Shown in pieces: positions 8,426 through 16,882 of a stretch of DNA of 49,285 nt. The DNA comes from Actibacterium sp. (GTDB taxonomy: Bacteria > Pseudomonadota > Alphaproteobacteria > Rhodobacterales > Rhodobacteraceae). The translations under genes and the position numbers were made by a program. Each line of letters starts with the position of its first letter. Positions within the stretch are counted from its first letter, which is position 1. The notes under the pieces were generated by a model, which had not been told where the DNA came from, did not search any database, and worked only from the letters and a program-made list of their open reading frames with translations. Location of the stretch: NCBI GenBank assembly GCA_016278285.1, contig JADQCD010000049.1, positions 1-49,285 on the forward strand, written 5' to 3'.

Positions 8426-8453
8426 CTTGCCCAAAAATACTCCTGCCGGAGGC
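8421..8453 (-). repeat. Rhodobacterales-type GC-rich intergenic repeat, copy 1
   Basis: Reading on the minus strand, between dnaN and recF: GCCTCCGGCAGGAG followed by TATTTTTGGGCAAGATGAA. The first half can fold (GCCTCCGGC with a partly complementary GGAG). From memory, near-identical short sequences occur many times near gene ends in Rhodobacterales genomes; I cannot verify the count here. A degenerate second copy lies at 49222-49249 on the plus strand. Confidence 0.55.
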
Positions 8454-8478
8454 ATGAAGTTCTTGAGACGACCGACGA

Positions 8479-9597
8479 TCACACCCGCATCGGCATCACG
8501 ACATAAACCGCGCTGGTATCATTGCCTTCGCGCATCAGAGTCGGGTCGCCGGAAGAGTTGAACAGAAACACCGCATTTTCGCGATCCACCTGGCTGGAAA
8601 TCTCCAGCAGGTATTTCGCATTGAAGCCGATTTCGAGCGGCTCGTCGGCATAGGCGACGGCCAACTCCTCTTCGGCCGCGCCGGCATCGGGCGCGTTCAC
8701 CGACAAGACCAGCCGATCCTCGTCGAGCGACAGCTTCACCGCGCGCGAACGTTCCGACGACACCGTGGCAACGCGGTCCACCGCCTGGGCGAACTCGCGC
8801 GCGTCGACCTCCAGCTTGCGGGTGTTGCCCTGCGGGATGACGCGGGTGTAATCCGGGAACGTGCCATCAATCACCTTGGATGTCAGCGTGATGTCCGGCG
8901 TCGCAAAGCGCACCTTGGTTTCGCTGACCGAGACCGCAATCTGCACATCGTCATCATCAAGAAGCTTGCGCAATTCGCCCACTGTCTTGCGCGGGACGAT
9001 CACGCCCGGCATCGTTTCGGCCCCTTCGGGCAGGGGCGCGTCGATCCGGGCCAGGCGGTGGCCATCCGTTGCCACGCAGCGCAGGACCTGGCCCTCGTCG
9101 CCCTGGGCCACATGCAGGTAAACCCCATTGAGGTAATAGCGTGTCTCTTCCGTCGAAATGGCGAATTTCGACTTGTCGAAGAGCCGCCGCAGAACCGGCG
9201 CGGGGGCGGCGAAATTGGCGGTGTATTCCGATGATGCCATCACCGGAAAATCCTCTTTAGGCAAGGTCGCGAGCGAGAAGTTCGATCGTCCTGCCCGCAC
9301 GGTCAACCGGCCGCTGGCGCCATCATCGGCCAGTTCGACCAATGCCCCATCGGGCAGCTTGCGCACGATCTCGTGCAGGGTCACGGCCGACACGGTCGTT
9401 GCACCCGCGCGCTCGACCTGGGCGACGACCTTGTCCACCACCTCGATATCCAGATCCGTGGCACGAAAACTGACGGAATTCGCATCGGCTTCGATCAACA
9501 CGTTGGCCAGGATCGGAATCGTGTTGCGCCGCTCCACGACCGACTGCGCCTGGCCGACCGCCTTCAGAAGCGTGCCGCGTTCGATGCTGAATTTCAT
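8479..9597 (-). CDS. dnaN: DNA polymerase III beta subunit (sliding clamp)
   Basis: Ring-forming processivity clamp that tethers DNA polymerase III, 372 residues, the standard length. It begins MKFSIERGTLLKAVGQAQ and ends AVYVVMPMRV, both typical of alphaproteobacterial beta clamps. I chose ATG 9597 rather than the upstream in-frame ATG at 9636 because GGGAGCGAGGGA lies directly before it and the conserved fold begins there. It is transcribed from dnaA towards recF, with a 120-bp gap after dnaA that contains short inverted repeats (around 9661-9692) and may hold a dnaN promoter or attenuator. Confidence 0.97.
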   Translation of the reverse strand: MKFSIERGTLLKAVGQAQSVVERRNTIPILANVLIEADANSVSFRATDLDIEVVDKVVAQVERAGATTVSAVTLHEIVRKLPDGALVELADDGASGRLTVRAGRSNFSLATLPKEDFPVMASSEYTANFAAPAPVLRRLFDKSKFAISTEETRYYLNGVYLHVAQGDEGQVLRCVATDGHRLARIDAPLPEGAETMPGVIVPRKTVGELRKLLDDDDVQIAVSVSETKVRFATPDITLTSKVIDGTFPDYTRVIPQGNTRKLEVDAREFAQAVDRVATVSSERSRAVKLSLDEDRLVLSVNAPDAGAAEEELAVAYADEPLEIGFNAKYLLEISSQVDRENAVFLFNSSGDPTLMREGNDTSAVYVVMPMRV

Positions 9598-9672
9598 TCC
9601 CTCGCTCCCCACGATGCCTGGAAAGAGACAATACATGTCCCTTTACGGCTCAAGACTTTTGTCAGACCTTCT

Positions 9673-9692
9673 GACGCTTTGGCAAAGGCGTC
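9673..9692 (-). other. Imperfect hairpin in the dnaA-dnaN gap
   Basis: GACGCTTT-GGCA-AAGGCGTC (plus-strand reading) forms an imperfect 8-bp stem with a 4-base loop, 25 bases after the dnaA stop on the minus strand. A second small dyad, GTCAG-ACCTT-CTGAC, lies beside it at 9661-9675. No T-run follows, so a terminator is unlikely. It could be an mRNA processing or stability structure between dnaA and dnaN. Confidence 0.3.
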
Positions 9693-9717
9693 AAGACCGC
9701 AAGCCCGGTTTGCCCTG

Positions 9718-11076
9718 TCAGGCTTCCAGCATGCGGCGCAGAAGCTCCAGATCCTCTGCGATCTGGGTATCGGTAGCGCGCAGATCGTCTATGCGCTTGA
9801 CGGCATGCATCACCGTGGTGTGGTCGCGCCCGCCGAACCGGCGCCCGATCTCGGGCAAGGAACGGGCCGTCAGCTGCTTGGCCAGATACATCGCGATCTG
9901 GCGCGGTCGCGCGATTGCACGGGTGCGTTTCGGGCCGATCAGATCCGACAGCCGGACGTTGAAATGCTCGCCCACCCGGCGCTGAATCTCTTCGACCGTC
10001 ACCTTCCGGTCCGAAGCGCGCAGAATGTCGGCCAGGCAGTCCTGCGCGAGTTCCAGCGTAATCTCGCGCCCGACCAGCGAGGCAAAGGCGAAAAGCCGCG
10101 TCAGCGCCCCTTCGAGCACACGCACATTGGTCGAAATGCGGTGCGCCAGAAATTCGAGTACACCCTTGGAGATGACAAGATCCTGATACTGCGCGCGGTA
10201 GAGTTCCACCTTTTGCTGCAAGACGCCGAGGCGCAGTTCATAATCGGTCGGGTGCAGATCCACCACCAGGCCGCATTGCAAACGGCTCTTGATCCGGTCC
10301 TCCAGGTCCTTGATCTCGCCCGGCGCGCGGTCGGCAGAGATAATGATCTGCTTGTTCTGGTCGACCAGCGCGTTGAAGGTGTGAAAGAATTCTTCCTGCG
10401 TGGACTCCTTGCCGGCGATGAACTGCACGTCATCGACCATCAGCACATCGACGGAACGAAACAGCTCCTTGAAGCCCATGGTGTTGCGGTCCCGCAGGGC
10501 CTGGATGAAACGATACATGAACTGTTCGGCGGATAGATAGACGACGCGCGACTCGGGCGCATGGTCGCGCAGCTCGTGCGCAATGGCATGCATCAGGTGT
10601 GTCTTGCCCAGCCCCACCCCACCGTAAAGGAACAGTGGGTTGAACGTGACCGGTCCGCCTTCGGCAACGCGTCGCGCGGCGGCATGGGCCAATTCATTCG
10701 GCTTGCCCACCACGAAGGTATCGAAGGTCAGCCGCCGGTCGATCGGGGCGCCCAGAATCTGGCCATCGGGTTCGGTGGCGTCGGGACTCGTGCCAGGCCG
10801 TGCCGTCGGCAAGGATGCCGATGGTTCGGGTTTGCGCGGCGCCACGCGAAATTCCAGCCGGTCCACCGGAGCGCCGTTCCGACACAGGTGGTGCTTTATC
10901 TCGTCGCCGAAATTGCGCGAAACCCAGTCGCCAAGAAAGCTGGTTGGAACATGGAATTGTGCGACCCCGTCGCCAAGTTCACTAAGCCTGAGTGGCTTGA
11001 TCCATGTGACAAAATTGTTTTCCCCGATCGAGTCCTGGATATCCCTGCATACCTGTCCCCATGTTTCGCTTGTCAT
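9718..11076 (-). CDS. dnaA: Chromosomal replication initiator DnaA
   Basis: Initiator ATPase that binds DnaA boxes and melts the origin, 452 residues. Domain I runs from MTSETWGQVCRDI to about residue 78 and a Pro/Ala-rich domain II linker to about 112. The AAA+ domain III has Walker A GGVGLGKT at 152-159 and Walker B in VLMVDDVQFI. Domain IV carries the DNA-binding signature GGRDHTTVMHAV. It heads the dnaA-dnaN-recF group; upstream is a 624-bp non-coding leader. The neighbourhood dnaA, rpsT, enoyl-CoA hydratase, mutM, ubiE, ubiB is what I expect for Rhodobacterales. Confidence 0.97.
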   Translation of the reverse strand: MTSETWGQVCRDIQDSIGENNFVTWIKPLRLSELGDGVAQFHVPTSFLGDWVSRNFGDEIKHHLCRNGAPVDRLEFRVAPRKPEPSASLPTARPGTSPDATEPDGQILGAPIDRRLTFDTFVVGKPNELAHAAARRVAEGGPVTFNPLFLYGGVGLGKTHLMHAIAHELRDHAPESRVVYLSAEQFMYRFIQALRDRNTMGFKELFRSVDVLMVDDVQFIAGKESTQEEFFHTFNALVDQNKQIIISADRAPGEIKDLEDRIKSRLQCGLVVDLHPTDYELRLGVLQQKVELYRAQYQDLVISKGVLEFLAHRISTNVRVLEGALTRLFAFASLVGREITLELAQDCLADILRASDRKVTVEEIQRRVGEHFNVRLSDLIGPKRTRAIARPRQIAMYLAKQLTARSLPEIGRRFGGRDHTTVMHAVKRIDDLRATDTQIAEDLELLRRMLEA

Positions 11077-11648
11077 CGTTCACCCGCTCCAGCATCCATC
11101 CCCATGTCGCACCATGAACCGGCGTGTGGGCCTGTCCCCGCTCCACGCGTCGTCCGTGCGGCGAAATCATCGATCGGGAACAGAAGACCCGGGCCTCGCC
11201 GCGGCACGCGATGAAGCCGGTCCCGCATGCCTTTGCGGGTTCCGCGCAGCAAATGTCGCCACAGAGAGGATGAGCGAGCCCCTTCACACACCCTCTGCAT
11301 TCCGCGCTACGCAGTCTCCATGGACAGGCCGGTTTTCCGGGTGCGCGGCAGGTCGCCGCGCGCGCCGGGCCGACAGGAACCAGGTTCTGCGCAGCGCCAC
11401 GGGCTGCGACATATCCTGACCCCGACAAGCACCCCCGCACGTTCCTAGGCAGCTGATTTCGTGCAGGCGGGGTAATGCTTGTACCGTGTCCCCCCAAGAC
11501 GATGTGAATCGCAGGGACGAAATTAGCCACGCCGGGACGGCAGTCGCAACAGAACTTCACGCTTGACTATCGCTTTGCCCGGCCGAATCCAAAAAGCCCT
11601 TTCGGCACAATCGCGATGTGGGGAAAAATGCAACAATCCACCGAAAAA
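11077..11648. other. Long non-coding region upstream of dnaA
   Basis: About 570 bp between the dnaA start and the rpsT terminator with no convincing gene; the open frames here lack ribosome-binding sites or recognisable content. It should contain the dnaA promoter and a long leader. Visible elements are a 7-bp hairpin GCGCGGC-AGGTC-GCCGCGC at 11343-11361, two GAATC sites (11506-11510 and 11585-11589) of the GANTC type methylated by CcrM, and one DnaA-box-like sequence TGTGGGGAA near 11616 (two mismatches to TGTGGATAA). A single weak box is not enough to call an origin. Confidence 0.5.
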
Positions 11649-11675
11649 ACGGGACACGCCATGGGCGCATCCCGT
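11644..11675 (-). terminator. Rho-independent terminator of rpsT
   Basis: On the minus strand ACGGGATGCGCC-CAT-GGCGTGTCCCGT folds into a 12-bp stem (two G-T wobbles) with a 3-base loop, followed directly by six T. It lies 26 bp after the rpsT stop and would separate the mutM-rpsT transcripts from dnaA. It is the clearest intrinsic terminator in the window. Confidence 0.88.
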
Positions 11676-11700
11676 TCAGAAACCGTTCGGTCGGTGATGG

Positions 11701-11967
11701 TCAGACGCCGAGCGCCTTGACCCGGGACGACAGGCGCGACACTTTCCGCGCCGCCGTGTTCTTGTGCAGAACGCCCTTGGTGACGCCGCGCATGATCTCG
11801 GGCTGTGCGGCGCGCAGGGCGGCCTCGGCGGCGGCCTTGTCGCCGGAGGCGATCGCCTCCTCAACCTTGCGCAGATAGGTGCGGATACGCGAACGGCGTG
11901 CCTTGTTTACGGCGAAACGGCGCTCATTCTCGCGGGCGCGCTTCTTTGCCTGGGGCGAATTTGCCAT
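11701..11967 (-). CDS. rpsT: 30S ribosomal protein S20
   Basis: Small, very basic ribosomal protein of 88 residues that binds 16S rRNA in the body of the 30S subunit. It begins [17 protein letters not shown] and ends [11 protein letters not shown], as expected for S20, with the helical Arg/Lys-rich middle [15 protein letters not shown]. It is followed by a strong intrinsic terminator and preceded by a 170-bp gap holding a candidate promoter. In many bacteria S20 represses its own translation through the leader, and the 105-base predicted leader would leave room for that. Confidence 0.98.
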   Translation of the reverse strand: MANSPQAKKRARENERRFAVNKARRSRIRTYLRKVEEAIASGDKAAAEAALRAAQPEIMRGVTKGVLHKNTAARKVSRLSSRVKALGV

Positions 11968-12079
11968 GTTGTGTTTCCCTTCATCGGGTCAATTGAATGT
12001 CGATTACGCAATTAGCCCGACCGGGTTCTGAACCGGCTGATTCTGGCCAGAGCGGGCCTCACGCGCATATGTGGCGCAC

Positions 12080-12108
12080 TCTATAGTGTAGGGTTTGCGC
12101 GAAGGAAA
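12080..12108 (-). promoter_or_regulatory. Candidate rpsT promoter
   Basis: Minus strand: -35-like TTTCCT (12103-12108), 17-base spacer, -10-like TATAGA (12080-12085). It would give a leader of about 105 bases. The -35 box is poor (3 of 6), so this is tentative. The -10 region also forms the near-palindrome CACTCTATAGTG. Confidence 0.4.
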
Positions 12109-12137
12109 CCGAAAAAACGCCCCGGCGCCCGTGCCTG

Positions 12138-12914
12138 TCACTTGTCGCGAAACTGCGGCTCGCGTTTTTCGAGGAAGGCCGACATGCCTTCTTTCTGGTC
12201 GTCGGTGGCGAAGAGCGAATGAAAAACGCGCCGCTCGAACAGCAAACCCTCGCGCAGCGTCGTCTCATAGCTGCGATTGACGCATTCCTTGACCGCGATG
12301 GTGGTAAGCCTCGATTTTTCGGCGATCTTGTCAGCGACGACCATGACCTCTTCCATCAGCTTCTTCGCCGGCACCACGCGGCTGACAAGGCCCGAGCGTT
12401 CAGCCTCGTCCGCATCCATGAAGCGGCCGGTCAGGTGCATGTCCATCGACTTTGACTTGCCGACGAAACGGGTCAGGCGCTGCGTGCCACCGATGCCGGC
12501 GATCACACCCAGATTGATTTCCGGCTGGCCGAACTTGGCCGTATCGGAAGCGATGATGAAGTCGCACAGCATGGCCAGTTCGCAGCCGCCCCCCAGGGCA
12601 TATCCGGAGACCGCCGCGATGATCGGTTTGCGGCAGCGCAGGATATCCTCGGTCTCGGGCGTGAAGAAATCATTGCCGAAGACATCGACGAAGCCCTTCT
12701 GGCTCATCTCCTTGATGTCGGCGCCCGCCGCGAATGCCTTTTCCGAGCCGGTCAAGACGATGCAGCGCACCTTGTCGTTCCTGTCCGCCTGTCCGATCGC
12801 GTCCGCCAGTTCCGACATCAGTTCTGCATTCAGTGCGTTCAGCGCGTCGGGGCGATTCAACCGGATCAGGGCGACATGTTCTTCGATCTCGACGATCAGG
12901 GTCTTGTAGGCCAT
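12138..12914 (-). CDS. Enoyl-CoA hydratase
   Basis: Crotonase-family enzyme, 258 residues, hydrating trans-2-enoyl-CoA in beta-oxidation. Both catalytic glutamates are present: Glu112 in GGGCELAMLCDF and Glu132 in GQPEINLGVIAG. The oxyanion-hole block AFAAGADIKEM is intact. This pattern matches true hydratases (PaaF/FadB1-like) rather than isomerases. It lies 62 bp after mutM and 170 bp before rpsT on the same strand, a linkage common in Rhodobacterales that has no obvious functional reason. The substrate chain length cannot be read from the sequence. Confidence 0.94.
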   Translation of the reverse strand: MAYKTLIVEIEEHVALIRLNRPDALNALNAELMSELADAIGQADRNDKVRCIVLTGSEKAFAAGADIKEMSQKGFVDVFGNDFFTPETEDILRCRKPIIAAVSGYALGGGCELAMLCDFIIASDTAKFGQPEINLGVIAGIGGTQRLTRFVGKSKSMDMHLTGRFMDADEAERSGLVSRVVPAKKLMEEVMVVADKIAEKSRLTTIAVKECVNRSYETTLREGLLFERRVFHSLFATDDQKEGMSAFLEKREPQFRDK

Positions 12915-12976
12915 GCGCGGGGCGCCTCCCTATGTGTTCGAGGAGATTCCTTACCAGCCTCAATCAGACGATCAAG

Positions 12977-13828
12977 TTATCTTTGGCATTGCGGACAATG
13001 GAAGGTCGAGCGGCCCGACTGGACGATTCGGGCGATTTCGCCGTGGCATCCGGGGGTTGCGCAGGGCTGACCGGCGCGACCGTAGGCGCGAAAATCATGC
13101 TGGAAGTAACCCAGTTCGCCATCGGTCCGGCGATGATCGCGCAGGCTGGACCCGCCTGCGGCGATCGCCTCGGTCAGCACGTCCCGAATAATCGGCACCA
13201 GCGATGCGACCCGCCGGGCGGCGATGTTTCCGGCCTTGCGACGCGGCGAAATTCCGGCCCTGTGCAACGCTTCGCAAACATAGATATTGCCAAGGCCAGC
13301 GACGATCCGCTGATCCAGCAACGCCATCTTGATCGAGGTCATCCGATCCTTCAGACGCGTGACGAGATACTCTTCGTTGAAGCCGTTTCCCAAAGGTTCG
13401 GGCCCCAGATCGCGCAGCAGCCAGTGGTCTTGCGCCCGCGCGGTTTCGATCAGGTCCATCGCCCCGAACCGGCGTGTATCGTTGAAGGTGACGCGCGCAC
13501 CCTGCTGCATGTCCAGCACTACATGGTCATGTTTCTGCGGCGCCGCGCGGGCATGATGGAAATGGCCCAACGTGATGCCGGAAATAAGCATTCGGCCGGA
13601 CATGCCCAGATGGATCAGAAGCGTCTCGCCGGACGACAGATCGGCCAGGATATACTTTGACCGGCGTCGCAACTGTTCGACGCGCGCGCCGGTCAGGCGT
13701 TCGGCCATGCGCGTCGGGAACGGCCAGCGAAGATCAGGGCGGTTGATCCGCGCCGCGGCAATCACGCATCCCTCCATCACCGGGGCCAGGCCGCGGCGGA
13801 CCGTTTCGACCTCGGGCAATTCAGGCAT
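12977..13828 (-). CDS. mutM: Formamidopyrimidine-DNA glycosylase (Fpg/MutM)
   Basis: Bifunctional glycosylase/AP lyase that removes 8-oxoguanine and formamidopyrimidines, 283 residues. The start must be ATG 13828 because Pro2 and Glu3 in [10 protein letters not shown] are the catalytic residues; the longer frame from 13852 would hide them. Lys58 in [10 protein letters not shown] and the C-terminal zinc finger (CATPGC and CPQC pairs) are present. It is divergent from ubiE, the classic mutM-ubiE-ubiB arrangement of Alphaproteobacteria, and lies upstream of the enoyl-CoA hydratase gene. Confidence 0.97.
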   Translation of the reverse strand: MPELPEVETVRRGLAPVMEGCVIAAARINRPDLRWPFPTRMAERLTGARVEQLRRRSKYILADLSSGETLLIHLGMSGRMLISGITLGHFHHARAAPQKHDHVVLDMQQGARVTFNDTRRFGAMDLIETARAQDHWLLRDLGPEPLGNGFNEEYLVTRLKDRMTSIKMALLDQRIVAGLGNIYVCEALHRAGISPRRKAGNIAARRVASLVPIIRDVLTEAIAAGGSSLRDHRRTDGELGYFQHDFRAYGRAGQPCATPGCHGEIARIVQSGRSTFHCPQCQR

Positions 13829-13855
13829 GTGGCGCTTCCTCTCGGCCGGCATTCG

Positions 13856-13883
13856 TTGTAACGGCGGGTGGGCATCCTATAAA
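13856..13883 (+). promoter_or_regulatory. Candidate sigma-70-type promoter of ubiE-ubiB
   Basis: TTGTAA (13856-13861), a 16-base spacer and TATAAA (13878-13883). Transcription would start near 13890, too close to the in-frame TTG at 13895 for a normal leader but about 25 bases before ATG 13916. This supports the ATG as the ubiE start. Confidence 0.6.
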
Positions 13884-13915
13884 AAGGGTGCGTTTTGAGC
13901 GACGGCAAGGGGCGG

Positions 13916-14668
13916 ATGACCCACGACGACCAGAAAACCACGCATTTCGGGTTCCAGACCGTTCCCGAGGGCGAAAAGGCCGGCAAGGTCCACGGTGTGT
14001 TTACCAGCGTAGCGTCGCGTTACGACGTGATGAACGACGTCATGTCGGCCGGTATTCATCGATTGTGGAAGGATGCGATGATGGACTGGCTGGCGCCCCG
14101 GCCTGGCCAGCGTCTTCTGGATGTGGCCGGCGGCACCGGCGACATCGCCTTTCGCTTTCTCAAGCGGGCGCCGGGTGCAGGGGCTGTCGTGCTGGACATG
14201 ACCGAGTCGATGCTTCAGGCTGGCCGGCAAAGGGCCGAGGCCGAAGACATGGCCGCCAGCCTCGAATGGGTGGTGGGCGACGCGATGGCGCTTCCGTTCG
14301 CGGCCAACAGTTTCGACGTATATTCCATTTCCTTCGGCATCCGGAACGTCACCCGCATCGAGGACGCATTGTCCGAGGCGTTCCGCGTGCTGCGCCCCGG
14401 CGGGCGGCTGATGGTTCTGGAATTCAGCCAGTTGCCCAACCGGATGATGCAATGGGCTTATGACCGTTATTCCTTCAACGTGATCCCGGCGATGGGGCAG
14501 CTGGTGGCGAACGACCGCGACAGCTATCAGTATCTGGTGGAATCGATCCGACGTTTTCCGGACCAGGAGGCATTCGCCGGGATGATCCGCGCGGCGGGGT
14601 TCGAGAACGTGAAATACCGAAACCTGACCATGGGTGTCGCAGCATTGCATTCCGGCTGGAAGATCTGA
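13916..14668 (+). CDS. ubiE: Ubiquinone/menaquinone C-methyltransferase UbiE (COQ5)
   Basis: SAM-dependent methyltransferase of ubiquinone biosynthesis, 250 residues from ATG 13916. The frame extends to TTG 13895, but promoter placement and family length favour the ATG, with AAGGGGCGG just before it. The UbiE signature is present in [17 protein letters not shown], the SAM motif I in [13 protein letters not shown] and the C-terminal block [18 protein letters not shown]. It ends one base before the ubiB GTG start, so the two are co-translated. Both act in the ubiquinone pathway at the inner membrane. Confidence 0.96.
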   Translation: MTHDDQKTTHFGFQTVPEGEKAGKVHGVFTSVASRYDVMNDVMSAGIHRLWKDAMMDWLAPRPGQRLLDVAGGTGDIAFRFLKRAPGAGAVVLDMTESMLQAGRQRAEAEDMAASLEWVVGDAMALPFAANSFDVYSISFGIRNVTRIEDALSEAFRVLRPGGRLMVLEFSQLPNRMMQWAYDRYSFNVIPAMGQLVANDRDSYQYLVESIRRFPDQEAFAGMIRAAGFENVKYRNLTMGVAALHSGWKI

Positions 14669-14669
14669 G

Positions 14670-16199
14670 GTGCGCGGACCGCATAATATTTGGCGGCTGA
14701 TCCGCACCGGCGCGACGCTCGAACGCACTGGCGCGATGGGCGCGGTGCTGGCCGCGTTCGACGCGCCGCGGCACCTGCGCATCCTGGCGCGCGTAATCGG
14801 ATGGCCCTTCGCGTGGCTTGGCTATCGCGGCGATCCGGCGCACCCGCCCGTTCCGCGCGCGCTGACCGCGTTGGGTCCGGCCTATATCAAGTTCGGCCAG
14901 ATTCTTTCGACCCGACCCGATGTGGTGGGCGACGAGCTGGCGCAACAATTGCGGGTGCTGCAAGACAAGCTTCCGCCATTTTCCATGGAAGCGGCCAGGC
15001 AGACCATCGAAGCCGAGCTTGGTCTGCCGGTGGATCAGATCTTTTCCGATTTCGGCGCGCCGGTCGCGGCAGCGTCCATCGCGCAGGTGCACAAGGCCCG
15101 CCTGGCCGACACCGGCGAGGAGGTCGCGGTCAAGGTCTTGCGTCCACGGATCGAGCGGGATTTCCAGAAGGATATCGACGCTTTCTATTTCGCCGCCGGC
15201 CTGGTCGAGGCGCTGTCTCCCTCATCGCGGCGCTTGCGTCCCACCGACGTGATCGCGCATTTCGAAGGCGTGGTGCTGGGCGAGCTGGATCTGCGACTGG
15301 AAGCCTCGGCCGCATCGGAATTTGCCGCGAACACGGCCGAGGATGACGGGTTTTTCGTGCCCGAACCCCACTGGTCCTTCAGCAGCCGCCGGGTGCTGAC
15401 GCTGACCTGGGCCGAGGGCATTTCCCTGGGCGACAACCCCGCCATCGACGCTGCGGGGCATGACCGGCGCGAACTTGGCGAACGGGTGCTGCGCTTCTTC
15501 CTGCGCCACGCCCTGCGCGATGGTTTTTTTCATGCGGACATGCACCAGGGCAACCTGAAAGTCGCGGCCAATGGCGACATCATCGCGCTGGACTTCGGAA
15601 TCATGGGGCGGATCGACGAATATACCCGCCGCGTCTATGCCGAGATCCTGTTCGGGTTCATCCGCAAGGATTATCGCCGCGTCGCGGAAGTGCATTTCGA
15701 GGCCGGATATGTCCCCGCCGACCGGGACATGGATGAATTCGCCCGCGCGCTGCGGGCCGTGGGCGACCCGATTTTCGGCATGGATGCCTCGCATATCTCG
15801 ATGGGACGGTTGCTGAGCTATCTTTTCGAGGTGACGGAACGCTTCGGGATGCAGACACGCACCGAATTGATTCTGCTGCAACGGACAATGGTGGTGGTCG
15901 AAGGTGTGGCAAGGTCGTTGAACCCGCACACCAACATATGGGAGGTCGCTCGCCCGATCGTCGAGGATTACATAAAGGAAAATGTAGGGCCCAAGGCCTT
16001 CCTGCGCGATCTGGCCCGCACGATCGTGGTGCTCTCGCGCTTCGGTCCGAAATTGCCGCATATGGCCGAAGCCGCCTTGCTGCGTCAGGCCGGGCCTGCC
16101 GACCCTCCAGCCCGGCCCTCGCGGTTCTGGCCCGTTCTCTGGCTGATCCTCGGCGCCGGTGCGGGGGCCGGCGCAGCGATGCTTGCCTTCACGCTTTAG
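14670..16199 (+). CDS. ubiB: UbiB family atypical kinase/ATPase
   Basis: Protein-kinase-like ATPase needed for ubiquinone biosynthesis, 509 residues. The start is GTG 14670, one base after the ubiE stop, giving the usual MRGPHNIWRLIRTGATLERTG. Family hallmarks are present: the KxGQ motif in YIKFGQILSTRPD, the Ala-rich nucleotide loop in AAASIAQVHKA, the VAVKVLRP lysine, HADMHQGN near 288-295 and ALDFGIMG. A C-terminal hydrophobic segment of about 20 residues (LWLILGAGAGAGAAMLAF) anchors it to the membrane. The last bases overlap the end of the convergent flgD by three bases. Confidence 0.96.
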   Translation: MRGPHNIWRLIRTGATLERTGAMGAVLAAFDAPRHLRILARVIGWPFAWLGYRGDPAHPPVPRALTALGPAYIKFGQILSTRPDVVGDELAQQLRVLQDKLPPFSMEAARQTIEAELGLPVDQIFSDFGAPVAAASIAQVHKARLADTGEEVAVKVLRPRIERDFQKDIDAFYFAAGLVEALSPSSRRLRPTDVIAHFEGVVLGELDLRLEASAASEFAANTAEDDGFFVPEPHWSFSSRRVLTLTWAEGISLGDNPAIDAAGHDRRELGERVLRFFLRHALRDGFFHADMHQGNLKVAANGDIIALDFGIMGRIDEYTRRVYAEILFGFIRKDYRRVAEVHFEAGYVPADRDMDEFARALRAVGDPIFGMDASHISMGRLLSYLFEVTERFGMQTRTELILLQRTMVVVEGVARSLNPHTNIWEVARPIVEDYIKENVGPKAFLRDLARTIVVLSRFGPKLPHMAEAALLRQAGPADPPARPSRFWPVLWLILGAGAGAGAAMLAFTL

Positions 16200-16870
16200 C
16201 CTGCCGGATCACGCAAACCGGATACATCGTCAACCGCGACACGCATCCCGCCCTCCAGAACCAGAACCGGTTTGCCATCCTCGATCCGCGCCTCGGAAAT
16301 CATCGAATAGACCTGGGGGGGCGAACTGTCGATCACCCCGGTTCCGTCAATGCTTTCGACTGCGAAACTGTATTGACCGGCAGGCAGCCGGGCCCCGCTC
16401 GCGGTCAGACCGCTCCATGTCATCGGCTGGTTGGAAAGGCCGATGTCCAATCGCTGAACCGCCGCCCCTTCGGCGTTGCGGACGACCAGTTCGGCCCGTT
16501 CCGCGGCCGGGTCCGGCGCCGGATCGATGGTCACCGGGGTTCCGTCATAGAAAACCGGCGCGGCGACCCGAGCTTCCTTTCCAACCCAACCGGCATATTG
16601 CGAGATTCCGGCGCCTCCCAACTGGTTTGCAAGGTCGGACAGGATGTTATTCGTCTGAACCTGCTGCTCGACATTCGAGAACGTGGCCAGCTGCACCGCG
16701 AAATCCGTGGACTTCACGGGGTTCAAGGGATCCTGATTTTGAAGCTGTGTCGTCAACATGTTCAGGAAAGTTTCGAAATCCGAGCTTATGACCGGCGAAT
16801 TACTGTTCTTCGTTTCAGTGGCTCGCACCGGGCCCGTCGTGCCGGCAGGGGCGGTTTGTGTAACGTCCAT
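16196..16870 (-). CDS. flgD: Flagellar hook capping protein FlgD
   Basis: Scaffold that caps the growing hook, 224 residues. The N-terminal FlgD region reads FETFLNMLTTQLQNQDPLNPV followed by FAVQLATFSNVEQQVQTN, the family signature. A FLgD-type Ig-like/Tudor C-terminal region follows (GWVGKEARV to the end). It starts 12 bp after the C-terminal fliK frame and is co-transcribed with it. Convergent with ubiB, with a three-base overlap of stops and no terminator between. The hook protein gene flgE, its usual partner, is not in the window. Confidence 0.94.
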   Translation of the reverse strand: MDVTQTAPAGTTGPVRATETKNSNSPVISSDFETFLNMLTTQLQNQDPLNPVKSTDFAVQLATFSNVEQQVQTNNILSDLANQLGGAGISQYAGWVGKEARVAAPVFYDGTPVTIDPAPDPAAERAELVVRNAEGAAVQRLDIGLSNQPMTWSGLTASGARLPAGQYSFAVESIDGTGVIDSSPPQVYSMISEARIEDGKPVLVLEGGMRVAVDDVSGLRDPAG

Positions 16871-16882
16871 GGGGCATTCCTT

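Noticed and set aside
9373-10536. 387-residue plus-strand frame opposite dnaN and dnaA
   Set aside because: Overlaps two universally conserved genes and has no independent support.
11506-11589. Two GANTC sites as evidence for CcrM control of dnaA
   Set aside because: Such sites are expected often by chance at this length; noted in the region entry but not claimed as functional.
11077-11700. Chromosomal origin of replication upstream of dnaA
   Set aside because: Only one DnaA-box-like sequence with two mismatches, no AT-rich unwinding stretch and no box cluster. In Alphaproteobacteria the origin is often not beside dnaA.
12105-12135. Intrinsic terminator after the enoyl-CoA hydratase gene (T-run preceded by GC bases)
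   Set aside because: The possible stem is only four base pairs with a two-base loop, which cannot form a stable hairpin.
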